Origin: Nocardioides sp. URHA0020
GTDB taxonomy: Bacteria > Actinomycetota > Actinomycetes > Propionibacteriales > Nocardioidaceae
Length of the DNA: 64,000 bases
NCBI RefSeq assembly: GCF_000620705.1
Contig: NZ_KK211170.1
Location: 353,938-417,937 of the forward strand
Direction: 5' to 3'
Shown here one piece after another: positions 7,610-19,877 of the stretch (positions within the stretch are counted from its first letter, which is position 1; each line of letters opens with the position of its first letter). A program made the translations under genes and the position numbers. The notes beneath the pieces are model-generated. The model saw only the letters and a list, made by a program, of their open reading frames with translations, was not told the DNA's origin and did not search any database.

Positions 7610-8744
7610 TGGCCGCCGCGATCCTCGTCCTGGAGGACGGGCGCACCTTCACCGGCGAGGCGTACGGCGCCGAGGGCGAGACCTTCGGCGAGGCGGTCTT
7701 CAACACCGGCATGACCGGCTACCAGGAGACGCTGACCGATCCGTCGTACCACCGCCAGGTGGTCGTCATGACAGCCCCGCACATCGGCAACACGGGCGTC
7801 AACGACGAGGACCAGGAGTCCTCGCGGATCTGGGTGGCCGGGTACGTCGTGCGCGACCCCGCCCGTCGGGTGTCCAGCTGGCGCGCGCAGCGCAGCCTCG
7901 ACGACGAGCTGCGCACCCAGGGGGTCGTCGGGATCTCCGGCATCGACACCCGGGCGCTGACCCGGCACCTGCGCGAGCGCGGTGCGATGCGCGTCGGCAT
8001 CTCCTCGACCGAGACCGACCCGGCCGCGCTTCTGGAGCGGGTGCTCGCGTCCGGCGAGATGGCCGGCTCCGAGCTGTCCAGCGAGGTGTCGACCGCGGCG
8101 GCGTACGTCGTCCCCGCCCACGGCGAGAAGCGCTTCACCGTCGCGGCCCTCGACCTCGGCATCAAGACGATGACGCCCTACCGGATGGCCGAGCGGGGGA
8201 TCGAGGTGCACGTGCTCCCGGCGACCGCGACGATCGACGACATCAGGGCGGTCGGCCCCGACGGGCTGTTCTACTCCAACGGACCCGGCGACCCGGCCGC
8301 GACCACGCACCAGATCGAGGTGCTCCAGGGCGCGCTCGCCGACGAGCTGCCGTACTTCGGCATCTGCTTCGGCAACCAGCTCTTCGGCCGCGCGCTCGGC
8401 TTCGGCACGTTCAAGCTGAAGTACGGCCACCGCGGCATCAACCAGCCGGTCATGGACCGCACCACCGGCAAGGTCGAGGTGACCGCGCACAACCACGGCT
8501 TCGCGGTCGACGCCCCGCTCGAGGGCACCACGAGCACGCCGTACGGCGAGGCCAGCGTCAGCCACGTCTGCCTCAACGACGACGTCGTGGAGGGCCTCGA
8601 GCTGCGGGCCCCGACCGGCTCGGCCAGCGAGCCGGGCCGGCTGAAGGGCTTCTCCGTCCAGTACCACCCCGAGGCCGCCGCCGGCCCGCACGACGCGGCG
8701 TACCTCTTCGACCGGTTCGTTCAGCTCATGGAGGGCACCGTCTG

Positions 8745-8745
<1 letters not shown>
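7609..8745 (+). CDS. carA: Carbamoyl-phosphate synthase small (glutaminase) subunit
   Basis: A 378-residue subunit that hydrolyses glutamine and passes ammonia to CarB. The N-terminal domain starts with LVLEDGRTFTGEAYG, and the class I glutamine amidotransferase domain holds the nucleophile Cys in YFGICFGNQLFG near residue 250 and the His-Glu pair in QYHPEAAAGP near residue 350. It overlaps pyrC by 1 nt and carB by 1-3 nt (TGATG), so subunit synthesis should be coupled. The product serves both the pyr genes here and the arg operon at the other end of the window. Confidence 0.95.
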
Positions 8746-13072
<4,327 letters not shown>

Positions 13073-13086
13073 TCAGTCGGGCCGGC

Positions 13087-14217
13087 TCACCGGGTGAAGC
13101 GGTAGTCGTCGGCCATCCGCTTCAACGCCGCGTCCATCATCGGGCGCAGCTCGGCATCGATGGCGGACCACTCCGCGTCGTCGAGGTGCACCAGGGGGGA
13201 GACCGCAGGGAGGGACTCCTGGAGCCGCAGCCGGTCGGCGGTCGAGGGATGCGTCCGGTCGACGCTGCTCGTGTCGTTGCCGTGGGGAATGGCGCGTCGG
13301 GCGGTCTCGCTCACGCCGGCGATCCGGCTCCTGATCTCGACCGCCAGGTCGGGACGCTGCGGATCGACCGCGGCCCGGTTGGCGGCGACGTCGATGACGT
13401 CCGCCAGGAGGATCGTCTCCAAGGACTCCAGCGCCCCCGGCGTGCCGGCCAGGGCGGAGGAGGCGGCGTCGGCCCGCAGCTCGTCGTGCCGCGAGGCGGC
13501 TGCGTTCACCTTCCACACGAGCTCCAGGTAGCCGACGAGCGGCAGCCGGACCGGCGCCGTGACGATGGTCGCGAAGACGGGGGTCCTCCCCTCGGTACTG
13601 ACCAGGCCGTCGGGGGTGACCAGCTCGATCCAGCGGGCGAGGGTCCGGATCGCCCACCACACGTAGCGGCCGTGCACGACGTCGCGGTTCGAGAAGTGCC
13701 CGAGCTCGTGGCCCAGCAGGGCGATCCGTCCCTGGTGGCTCAGCGCCGCCCACAGCGGTGCGCCGACGACCAGGCGGCGCTGGCGCAGCCCGCGGCGCTC
13801 GGCGTACGCGTTGATGTCGCCGCAGATCGCGACGTACGTCGGCGGCTCCGTGCGCAGCGCCGCCGCGAGCTCGGCCAGCAGCGCGGTGAGGCGTGGGGCC
13901 GCCTGCGGGTCGACGACCAGCTCGACGGCGTCCTCGGACCGGCGGGGGAGCAGGAGGACGCCGGGCGGCAGCAGGACCACGATGCCCAGCGCGCGCTGCA
14001 CCCAGTTGTCGCCGAGCAGCACCAGTCCCACCCCGAGCGCCACCAGGGCGAAGGTCGCCACGTGCACCGCCGTGGCCATCACGAACGAGCCCGCCCGCGC
14101 CATGCGTCGCGACCTGCCGCCGCCGTCGACCAGCCGGTCGACCAGCCTGCGGTCGAGCTGGGTGGCGATGCGGGTGTCGACACGATCACGAAAGGACTGG
14201 CGTTCCACCCGCGGCAT
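13087..14217 (-). CDS. M48-family membrane zinc metallopeptidase
   Basis: A 376-residue protein with the HExxH zinc motif in LLGHELGHFSNRDVVHG near residue 168, as in HtpX/Ste24-type M48 peptidases. Two membrane helices precede it (FVMATAVHVATFALVALGVGL and the following ALGIVVLLPPGVLLLP, about residues 45-95). Further C-terminal, ELRADAAS (near residue 245) offers the expected third zinc ligand. It probably acts on membrane or envelope proteins. It lies in reverse orientation between pyrD and pyrF, so pyrF has been separated from the operon by this gene. No clear promoter is seen. Confidence 0.8.
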   Translation of the reverse strand: MPRVERQSFRDRVDTRIATQLDRRLVDRLVDGGGRSRRMARAGSFVMATAVHVATFALVALGVGLVLLGDNWVQRALGIVVLLPPGVLLLPRRSEDAVELVVDPQAAPRLTALLAELAAALRTEPPTYVAICGDINAYAERRGLRQRRLVVGAPLWAALSHQGRIALLGHELGHFSNRDVVHGRYVWWAIRTLARWIELVTPDGLVSTEGRTPVFATIVTAPVRLPLVGYLELVWKVNAAASRHDELRADAASSALAGTPGALESLETILLADVIDVAANRAAVDPQRPDLAVEIRSRIAGVSETARRAIPHGNDTSSVDRTHPSTADRLRLQESLPAVSPLVHLDDAEWSAIDAELRPMMDAALKRMADDYRFTR

Positions 14218-14267
14218 CGTAGGTTCAGCAACGCCCCTCGCGGGGCCGAAGAGAGGAACTGTCAGGT

Positions 14268-15080
14268 ATGACTTTCGGAGCCCGCCTGCACGCGGCGATC
14301 GACGACCGCGGCTCGTTCTGCGTCGGCATCGACCCGCACGCCGCCCTGCTCGCCGACTGGGGCCTCGACGACGACGTCGCGGGGCTGGAGCGGTTCGCGC
14401 TGACGGCCGTGGAGGCGGTGGCGCCGTACGTCTCGGTCGTGAAGCCGCAGTCGGCGTTCTACGAGCGCTTCGGCAGCCGGGGGATCGCGGTGCTCGAGCG
14501 GGTGATCGCGGACTCCCGCGCCGCCGGTGCCCTCGTGCTGCTGGACGTCAAGCGCGGCGACATCGGCTCGACCAGCCAGGCGTACGCCGACGCCTACCTC
14601 GACCCAACCTCGCCGCTGGCCTCCGACGCGATCACGGTCAGCCCCTTCCTCGGCTTCGGGTCGCTCGACCCGATCTTCGACACGGCCCGTCGCCACGAGG
14701 CGGGGGTCTTCGTGCTCGCGCTCACCTCCAACAAGGAGGGCCCCGAGGTCCAGCACGCGACCGTGGAGGGCGGCGGCACGGTCGCCGGCCTGATGCTCGA
14801 CCAACTGCGTCGCCTCAACGCCGACGCGTCGCCCCTGGGATCCTTCGGCGCCGTCATCGGCGCGACGATCGCGGACTCCCCGGAGGACTTCGCGATCAAC
14901 GGTCCGATCCTCGCGCCGGGGTACGGCGCCCAGGGCGGCACGACCGCCGACCTGCGCCGGATCTTCGGCGGCACCGGTGCGGTGCTCGCCAGTTCCTCGC
15001 GCGAGGTGCTGCGGCTCGGGCCGGACGTGGCCGCGATGCGGGACGCCGTACGCCGGACGAACGACGAGCTGCGCGCGTGA
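14268..15080 (+). CDS. pyrF: Orotidine 5'-phosphate decarboxylase (type 2)
   Basis: A 270-residue TIM-barrel enzyme making UMP from OMP. The catalytic Asp-Lys-Asp set is LLDVKRGDIGSTSQAYA near residue 90. The overall length and the opening FCVGIDPHAALLADWGL identify the longer type 2 (mycobacterial/myxococcal) subfamily. It sits 1.2 kb downstream of pyrD beyond the opposing protease gene and must use its own promoter in 14218-14267, where a GAGAGGA ribosome site is visible. Its stop overlaps the following lipoprotein gene by 4 nt. Confidence 0.94.
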   Translation: MTFGARLHAAIDDRGSFCVGIDPHAALLADWGLDDDVAGLERFALTAVEAVAPYVSVVKPQSAFYERFGSRGIAVLERVIADSRAAGALVLLDVKRGDIGSTSQAYADAYLDPTSPLASDAITVSPFLGFGSLDPIFDTARRHEAGVFVLALTSNKEGPEVQHATVEGGGTVAGLMLDQLRRLNADASPLGSFGAVIGATIADSPEDFAINGPILAPGYGAQGGTTADLRRIFGGTGAVLASSSREVLRLGPDVAAMRDAVRRTNDELRA

Positions 15081-15508
15081 GGCGAGTCGTGGTGCTGGCC
15101 CTGGTGCTCCCGCTGCTGGTCGCGTGCGGGTCGGACCAGGACGGCTACTGCGACGCGGTGAAGGACCACCAGCAGGACCTCAGCGAGATCGTCTCCAGCG
15201 GCCGGCCGGACGCGATGCTCACGGCGCTCGACATCTTCCAGGACCTGGCCGAGCAGGCGCCGGAGGATGTCGCCGACGAGTGGCAGCAGGTGACCAGCAG
15301 CGTCGAGGCGCTCCGCAAGGCCCTCGATGACGCTGACGTCGACGCCTCGTCGTACGACCGGGACCACCCGCCCGCGGACCTCACCGCAACGGAGAAGCAG
15401 GCCATCGACGACGCAGCCGCACGGGTGGGGGGCGCCGAGACGCTCCGGGCGATCAAGGACCTCGACCAGGAGGCCCGAGACGTCTGCCACACCCCGCTGT
15501 CGCTCTAG
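15077..15508 (+). CDS. Small lipoprotein of unknown function
   Basis: A 143-residue exported lipoprotein: basic start MRR, a hydrophobic helix (VVVLALVLPLLVA) and a lipobox LVAC at residues 13-16, so the mature protein is anchored at Cys16. The rest is acidic and helical, with only two further cysteines (YCDAV and DVCHT), which may form a disulfide. The GTG start lies in the pyrF stop (GTGA). No domain recognised. The tight coupling with pyrF may simply be co-transcription. Confidence 0.7.
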   Translation: MRRVVVLALVLPLLVACGSDQDGYCDAVKDHQQDLSEIVSSGRPDAMLTALDIFQDLAEQAPEDVADEWQQVTSSVEALRKALDDADVDASSYDRDHPPADLTATEKQAIDDAAARVGGAETLRAIKDLDQEARDVCHTPLSL

Positions 15509-15509
15509 C

Positions 15510-15535
15510 CGGGTGCGGGCCGCCTCCCGGACCCG
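15510..15535 (+). terminator. Hairpin after the pyrF-lipoprotein unit
   Basis: CGGGT-g-CGGG (15510-15519) pairs with CCCG-g-ACCCG (15526-15535) around a six-base loop. No U tract follows, as is common for actinobacterial terminators. Its right arm overlaps the first 73-bp repeat. Confidence 0.35.
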
Positions 15536-15820
15536 CGCGTGGGCGGTGGCTCCTCCACCGATCCGCCCTCCCACTTCGGTGGATTGCCCACCGCCATCTG
15601 GCGGCCCGCGCGTGGGCGGTGGGTCCTCCACCGATTCGCCCTCCCACTTCCGTGGATTGCCCACCGCCACCCGGCGGCCCGCGCGTGGGCGGTGGGTCCT
15701 CCACCGATTCGACGTCCCACTTCCGTGGATTGCCCACCGCCACCCGGCGGCCCCCGCGCCAGCGGTGGGTCCTCCACCGAAATGCCGGCCGGGAACCGTG
15801 GACCTCCCACCGCCCGTCGG
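15532..15820. repeat. 73-bp tandem repeat (three full copies plus one degenerate)
   Basis: Copies run 15532-15604, 15605-15677, 15678-15750 (73 bp each) and a diverged 70-bp copy at 15751-15820. The first three differ at only a few positions. Each starts near CCCGCGCGTGGGCGGTGG and ends near CCACCGCC..GGCGG. Within a copy GGCGGTGGG is the exact reverse complement of CCCACCGCC about 35 bases on, and TCCACCG faces C(C/G)GTGGA inside it, so each unit can fold into one long hairpin. A 73-nt period is not a multiple of three, so this is not a coding repeat. It fills most of the 440-bp gap before mihF. Confidence 0.9.
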
Positions 15821-15892
15821 AGCGCGGGTGACCCCGACCGGCACGCAGGTCACGGCCGTGGACGTCGATTGCTGCCGGTCCGCGCTTCTGAC

Positions 15893-15898
15893 TAGATT
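15893..15898 (+). promoter_or_regulatory. mihF -10 element TAGATT
   Basis: TAGATT with a weak TTGCTG 18 nt upstream (15869-15874). Start expected near 15905, giving a leader of about 44 nt before the mihF GTG. Confidence 0.5.
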
Positions 15899-15948
15899 GA
15901 CCACTTGCGTCCCCGCTCCACGCCTCCCACCCCGAAGGACCCGCGCTC

Positions 15949-16269
15949 GTGGCTCTGCCCCCGCTCACCCCTGAACAGCGTCAGGCGGCCCTCGACAAGG
16001 CCGCCGCCTCCCGGAGAGAGCGGGCCGAGGTCAAGAACCGACTGAAGAACTCCGGCGCCTCGATCGCCGACGTGCTCGAGGAGGGCCAGCGCAACGAGGT
16101 CATCGGCAAGATGCGGGTCGTCGACCTCCTGCAGTCGATGCCCGGTCTGGGCAAGGTCCGCGCGCGGCAGCTGATGGAGCGTCTCGGCATCGCCGAGAGC
16201 CGTCGCGTCCGGGGTCTCGGCACCAAGCAGGTGGCCGCGCTCGAGAAGGAGTTCGCCGCGCGTGACTGA
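15949..16269 (+). CDS. mihF: Actinobacterial integration host factor (mIHF)
   Basis: A 106-residue basic nucleoid protein of the mIHF/sIHF family. These proteins are unrelated to the enterobacterial IHF heterodimer and bend or compact DNA through a helix-two-turns-helix fold. The DNA-contacting region is visible as LQSMPGLGKVRARQLMERLGI near residues 62-82, and the helical N-terminus LTPEQRQAALDKAAASRRERAE fits the family. GTG start with GAAGGA about 9 nt upstream. It overlaps gmk by 8 nt. The mihF-gmk-rpoZ-coaBC order is a conserved actinobacterial arrangement. Confidence 0.93.
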   Translation: MALPPLTPEQRQAALDKAAASRRERAEVKNRLKNSGASIADVLEEGQRNEVIGKMRVVDLLQSMPGLGKVRARQLMERLGIAESRRVRGLGTKQVAALEKEFAARD

Positions 16270-16861
16270 CGCGGCTGCCGCACCTCCCGAGACGCGGCGA
16301 TCGCGGCTCGTCGTCCTGGCCGGACCGACGGCCGTGGGCAAGGGCAGCGTCGCCGCCGACGTACGCCGGAGCCACCCCGAGGTCTGGATCTCCGTCTCCG
16401 CCACCACGCGGGCGCCGCGGCCCGGCGAGCAGGACGGCGTGCACTACTGGTTCGTGGACGACGACCAGTTCGACGCCATGATCGAGCGGGGCGACCTCCT
16501 GGAGTGGGCGGTCGTGCACAAGGCCGCGCGCTACGGCACGCCGCGCCAGCCGGTCGAGCAGGTGCTCGCCGAGGGCCGCTCGGCGCTGCTGGAGATCGAC
16601 CTCCAGGGCGCCCGGCAGGTCCGGGAGACGATGGCCGAGGCGCTGTTCGTCTTCCTCAAGCCGCCGTCGTGGGACGAGCTGGTCCGCCGACTGGTCGGTC
16701 GGGGGACCGAGACGGAGGAGGAACGCGAGCGCCGGCTGGTCACGGCGCGCGAGGAGCTGGCCGCCGAGGCGGAGTTCGACGTGGCCATCGTGAACCACGA
16801 AGTTCACGCTGCAGCCGAGGACTTGGTAGCCTTGATGCTGCAATCCCCAACAACTCTGTGA
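16262..16861 (+). CDS. gmk: Guanylate kinase
   Basis: A 199-residue kinase transferring phosphate from ATP to GMP. The P-loop is AGPTAVGKGSV near residue 21, and the GMP-binding stretch VSATTRAPRPGEQDGVHYWFV (in part) follows near residue 45, with LLEIDLQGARQVR near residue 105. Starts with GTG overlapping the mihF end by 8 nt. The unusually long polar N-terminus (about 14 residues before the first strand) is typical of high-GC actinobacteria. Confidence 0.95.
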   Translation: MTDAAAAPPETRRSRLVVLAGPTAVGKGSVAADVRRSHPEVWISVSATTRAPRPGEQDGVHYWFVDDDQFDAMIERGDLLEWAVVHKAARYGTPRQPVEQVLAEGRSALLEIDLQGARQVRETMAEALFVFLKPPSWDELVRRLVGRGTETEEERERRLVTAREELAAEAEFDVAIVNHEVHAAAEDLVALMLQSPTTL

Positions 16862-16870
16862 GGCTTCTGC

Positions 16871-17200
16871 GTGTCTGCCCCGAAAATCGCCGGTGAGGGT
16901 GTCACCAACCCCTCGATCGACGACCTGCTCACCAAGACCGACAGCAAGTACAAGCTGGTCCTCTTCAGCGCCAAGCGCGCTCGGCAGATCAACGCCTACT
17001 ACTCCCAGCTCGGGGAGGGTCTCCTCGAGTACGTCGGCCCGCTCGTCGACACGCACGTGCAGGAGAAGCCCCTCTCGATCGCGCTCCGCGAGATCAACGA
17101 CGACCTGCTGGTCTGTGAGGACATCGACCCCGCCGAGCTCGCCGCCGAGGAGGCAGCCGCTCAGGCCGCCGCCGAGGCCGGCTTCGCCGCGGGCAAGTGA
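16871..17200 (+). CDS. rpoZ: RNA polymerase omega subunit
   Basis: A 109-residue omega subunit, which helps the beta' subunit fold and join the polymerase. Conserved features: GVTNPSIDDLLTKTDSKYKLV near the N-terminus (in part) and SAKRARQINAYYSQL near residue 33. The C-terminal tail (ELAAEEAAAQAAAEAGFAAGK, in part) is an alanine-rich helix longer than in proteobacteria. GTG start 9 nt after gmk; AUG-like alternatives are absent. The gene is followed by coaBC after 12 nt. Confidence 0.95.
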   Translation: MSAPKIAGEGVTNPSIDDLLTKTDSKYKLVLFSAKRARQINAYYSQLGEGLLEYVGPLVDTHVQEKPLSIALREINDDLLVCEDIDPAELAAEEAAAQAAAEAGFAAGK

Positions 17201-17212
17201 CCTGACCGGTCG

Positions 17213-18475
17213 ATGACCGAGACCCACGACGTGGCCGTTTCCCCCGGGAGGCGGCCACGTGTCGTTCTCGGGGTGTCCGGCGGGATCGCTGCCTACAAGG
17301 CCTGCGAGCTGCTGCGACGCCTCACCGAGTCCGGGCACGACGTGACCGTCGTACCCACCGCCGCCGCGCTCGAGTTCGTCGGCGCCCCGACCTGGGCAGC
17401 GCTGTCCGGCAAGCCGGTGGCCACCGACGTCTGGTCGGCCGTCCACGAGGTGCCCCACGTGCGGATCGGCCAGCAGGCCGACCTGGTCGTGGTCGCCCCC
17501 GCCACGGCGGACCTGCTGGCGAAGGCCGCGCACGGCCTCGCCGACGACCTGCTCACCACCACGCTGCTCACGGCGCGCTGTCCGGTGGTCTTCGCCCCGG
17601 CGATGCACACCGAGATGTGGGAGCACCCCGCCACGCAGGCCAACGTCGCCACGCTGCGCGCCCGCGGCGTGCTGGTGATCGAGCCGGCCGAGGGCCGGCT
17701 CACCGGCAAGGACACCGGCAAGGGTCGGCTGCCCGAGCCGGAGGAGATCTTCGCGACCTGCCAGGAGGTGCTCACCCGGGCCTCGACGGCCGCGACGACC
17801 CACCTCACCGACCTCCACGGTCGCTCCGTGGTCGTCTCGGCGGGTGGCACCCGCGAGTACCTCGACCCCGTCCGGTTCCTCGGCAACCGGTCCTCGGGCC
17901 TCCAGGGCTACGCGCTCGCGCGGGCGGCCGCCGCGCGCGGTGCCGAGGTGACCCTGGTCGCGGCCAACGTGTCGCTCCCGGACCCGGCGGGCGTCAAGGT
18001 CGTGCGCGTCGAGACCACCGCCCAGTTGCGGCAGGAGGTCGTCAGCGCGGCAGCAGCCGCGGACGTCGTCGTGATGGCGGCGGCTCCGGCGGACTTCCGC
18101 CCCACGGAGGTCAGTGCCGCCAAGATCAAGAAGGCGGCCGACGGATCGGCGGCCGCCATCGAGCTCCAGCAGAACCCCGACATCCTGCACGAGATCTCCA
18201 CCGACCGCGCCCGCAGCGGCCAGATCGTGGTGGGCTTCGCGGCCGAGACCGGAGACGACAGCGGGTCGGTCCTCGAGCTGGCCCGCGCCAAGCTCGCACG
18301 CAAGGGGTGCGACCTGCTGGTCGTCAACGACGTCAGCGGGGGAGCGGTCTTCGGCAGCCCCGAGAACGAGGCCGTCATCCTGGCCGCCGACGGCGCCTCG
18401 TTCGACGTGCCGCGCGGCTCCAAGGCCGCCCTCGCCCACGTCATCTGGGACCAGGTACGCCGCCGTCTCGACTGA
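17213..18475 (+). CDS. coaBC: Bifunctional phosphopantothenoylcysteine decarboxylase / phosphopantothenate-cysteine ligase
   Basis: A 420-residue fusion enzyme of coenzyme A synthesis. The N-terminal CoaC half is a flavoprotein starting VVLGVSGGIAAYKACELLRRL and containing FAPAMHTEMWEHPATQ near residue 125; the PAMH in place of the enterobacterial PAMN is, as I recall, usual in actinobacteria. The C-terminal CoaB half starts near residue 200 with VVVSAGGTREYLDPVRFLGNRSSG (in part), which binds the nucleotide. Co-transcribed with gmk and rpoZ judging from 9-12 nt spacing. Confidence 0.94.
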   Translation: MTETHDVAVSPGRRPRVVLGVSGGIAAYKACELLRRLTESGHDVTVVPTAAALEFVGAPTWAALSGKPVATDVWSAVHEVPHVRIGQQADLVVVAPATADLLAKAAHGLADDLLTTTLLTARCPVVFAPAMHTEMWEHPATQANVATLRARGVLVIEPAEGRLTGKDTGKGRLPEPEEIFATCQEVLTRASTAATTHLTDLHGRSVVVSAGGTREYLDPVRFLGNRSSGLQGYALARAAAARGAEVTLVAANVSLPDPAGVKVVRVETTAQLRQEVVSAAAAADVVVMAAAPADFRPTEVSAAKIKKAADGSAAAIELQQNPDILHEISTDRARSGQIVVGFAAETGDDSGSVLELARAKLARKGCDLLVVNDVSGGAVFGSPENEAVILAADGASFDVPRGSKAALAHVIWDQVRRRLD

Positions 18476-18513
18476 CAGTCTGAGACCGCCGTACCAGCAT
18501 TCGGGACCCCCGT

Positions 18514-18519
18514 TAGGGT
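18514..18519 (+). promoter_or_regulatory. metK -10 element TAGGGT
   Basis: TAGGGT in the 78-bp gap after coaBC. Predicted start near 18526 gives a 28-nt leader with ribosome site AAGGAGC before the metK GTG. No SAM riboswitch fits in so short a leader. Confidence 0.5.
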
Positions 18520-18553
18520 GTCTCGCACCACCCACGCGCATCAAGGAGCAGCA

Positions 18554-19744
18554 GTGACCGGACGTCTCTTCACGTCGGAATCGGTGACCGAGGGTCACCC
18601 GGACAAGATCGCGGACCAGATCAGCGACGCCGTCCTCGACGCGATGCTCGAGCAGGATCCCCACAGCCGGGTCGCAGTCGAGACGCTGCTGACCACCGGT
18701 CTCGTGGTCGTGGCCGGTGAGGTCACCACGACCGGCTACGTCGACATCAAGCAGAAGGTGCGCGAGCGGATCCTCGAGATCGGCTACGACTCCTCCATCA
18801 AGGGCTTCGACGGCGCCTCGTGCGGCGTCATGGTCGCGATCGGCGGCCAGTCCGGCGACATCGCCCAGGGCGTCGACACCGGCCACGAGAGCCGCACCGG
18901 CTCCGTGGACGCGATGGACAAGCAGGGCGCGGGCGACCAGGGCCTGATGTTCGGCTACGCCTGCGACGACACCGACGTGCTGATGCCGCTGCCGATCGTG
19001 ATCGCGCAGCGGCTCGCCGAGCAGCTGACCGCGGTCCGCAAGGACGGCACGCTGCCCTACCTGCGACCCGACGGCAAGACCCAGGTCACCATCGAGTACG
19101 ACGCCGACAACCGCCCGGTGCGCGTGGACACGGTCGTGCTGTCGACGCAGCACTCCGAGGAGACCGAGCTCGACGCCCTCGAGACCGACATCAAGAAGCA
19201 CGTCATCGACCCGGTGCTCGACGCGTTCAAGATCCCGTCCGAGGGCTACCGCCTGCTGGTCAACCCGACCGGCCGCTTCGTCGTCGGCGGCCCCATGGGC
19301 GACGCCGGCCTGACCGGTCGCAAGATCATCGTCGACACGTACGGCGGCATGGCCCGCCACGGTGGCGGCGCCTTCTCCGGCAAGGACCCGTCGAAGGTGG
19401 ACCGCTCCGCGGCGTACGCCATGCGCTGGGTGGCCAAGAACGTCGTCGCCGCGGGCCTCGCCCGGCGCTGCGAGGCGCAGGTCGCCTACGCCATCGGCAA
19501 GGCCCAGCCGGTCGGCGTCTTCATCGAGACCTTCGGCACCGGCGTCGTCTCGGACGAGCGGATCCAAGAGGCGGTGCTCGAGGTCTTCGACCTGCGCCCG
19601 GCCGCGATCATCCGCGACCTCGACCTGCTGCGTCCGATCTACGCCAAGACCGCGGCGTACGGCCACTTCGGCCGCGAGCTGCCCGAGTTCACCTGGGAGC
19701 GCACCGACCGCGCCGACGCGCTGAAGGCTGCCGCCGGCCTCTGA
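18554..19744 (+). CDS. metK: S-adenosylmethionine synthase
   Basis: A 396-residue enzyme making SAM from methionine and ATP. Landmarks are FTSESVTEGHPDKIADQISD near the N-terminus (His and Asp of the ATP site), the flexible gate loop with GAGDQGLMFGYA near residue 125, and the P-loop-like GGGAFSGKDPSKVDRS near residue 275. GTG at 18554 is favoured over upstream in-frame starts because AAGGAGC lies 4-5 nt ahead. It is monocistronic: a long hairpin follows at 19770. Confidence 0.96.
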   Translation: MTGRLFTSESVTEGHPDKIADQISDAVLDAMLEQDPHSRVAVETLLTTGLVVVAGEVTTTGYVDIKQKVRERILEIGYDSSIKGFDGASCGVMVAIGGQSGDIAQGVDTGHESRTGSVDAMDKQGAGDQGLMFGYACDDTDVLMPLPIVIAQRLAEQLTAVRKDGTLPYLRPDGKTQVTIEYDADNRPVRVDTVVLSTQHSEETELDALETDIKKHVIDPVLDAFKIPSEGYRLLVNPTGRFVVGGPMGDAGLTGRKIIVDTYGGMARHGGGAFSGKDPSKVDRSAAYAMRWVAKNVVAAGLARRCEAQVAYAIGKAQPVGVFIETFGTGVVSDERIQEAVLEVFDLRPAAIIRDLDLLRPIYAKTAAYGHFGRELPEFTWERTDRADALKAAAGL

Positions 19745-19769
19745 GGCGCCTGCCCACGACGCTCACCTC

Positions 19770-19809
19770 GTGACCCCGACATGCCCCGGACGGGGGATGT
19801 CGGGGTCAC
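19770..19809 (+). terminator. Terminator hairpin after metK
   Basis: GTGACCCCGACAT (19770-19782) and ATGTCGGGGTCAC (19797-19809) are perfect 13-bp reverse complements, with a loop that can itself pair (GCCCC / GGGG). The run TTTCATG follows, only a weak U tract. Confidence 0.7.
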
Positions 19810-19820
19810 TTTCATGTGCC

Positions 19821-19826
19821 TAGCCT
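19821..19826 (+). promoter_or_regulatory. Possible -10 TAGCCT for the M4 protease
   Basis: TAGCCT is 51 nt before the GTG at 19878 and just after the metK terminator. The -35 region is not convincing. Confidence 0.35.
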
Positions 19827-19877
19827 TCGAAGGGTGGTCGACCCGCTCGGTCACCTTTGTTCACGAAGGACTGTGCC

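Noticed and set aside
15539..15895. Open frames across the 73-bp repeats encoding Pro/Gly/Trp-rich repeats
   Set aside because: The period is not a multiple of three, so the peptide repeat changes frame between copies, and the bases instead preserve hairpin pairing.
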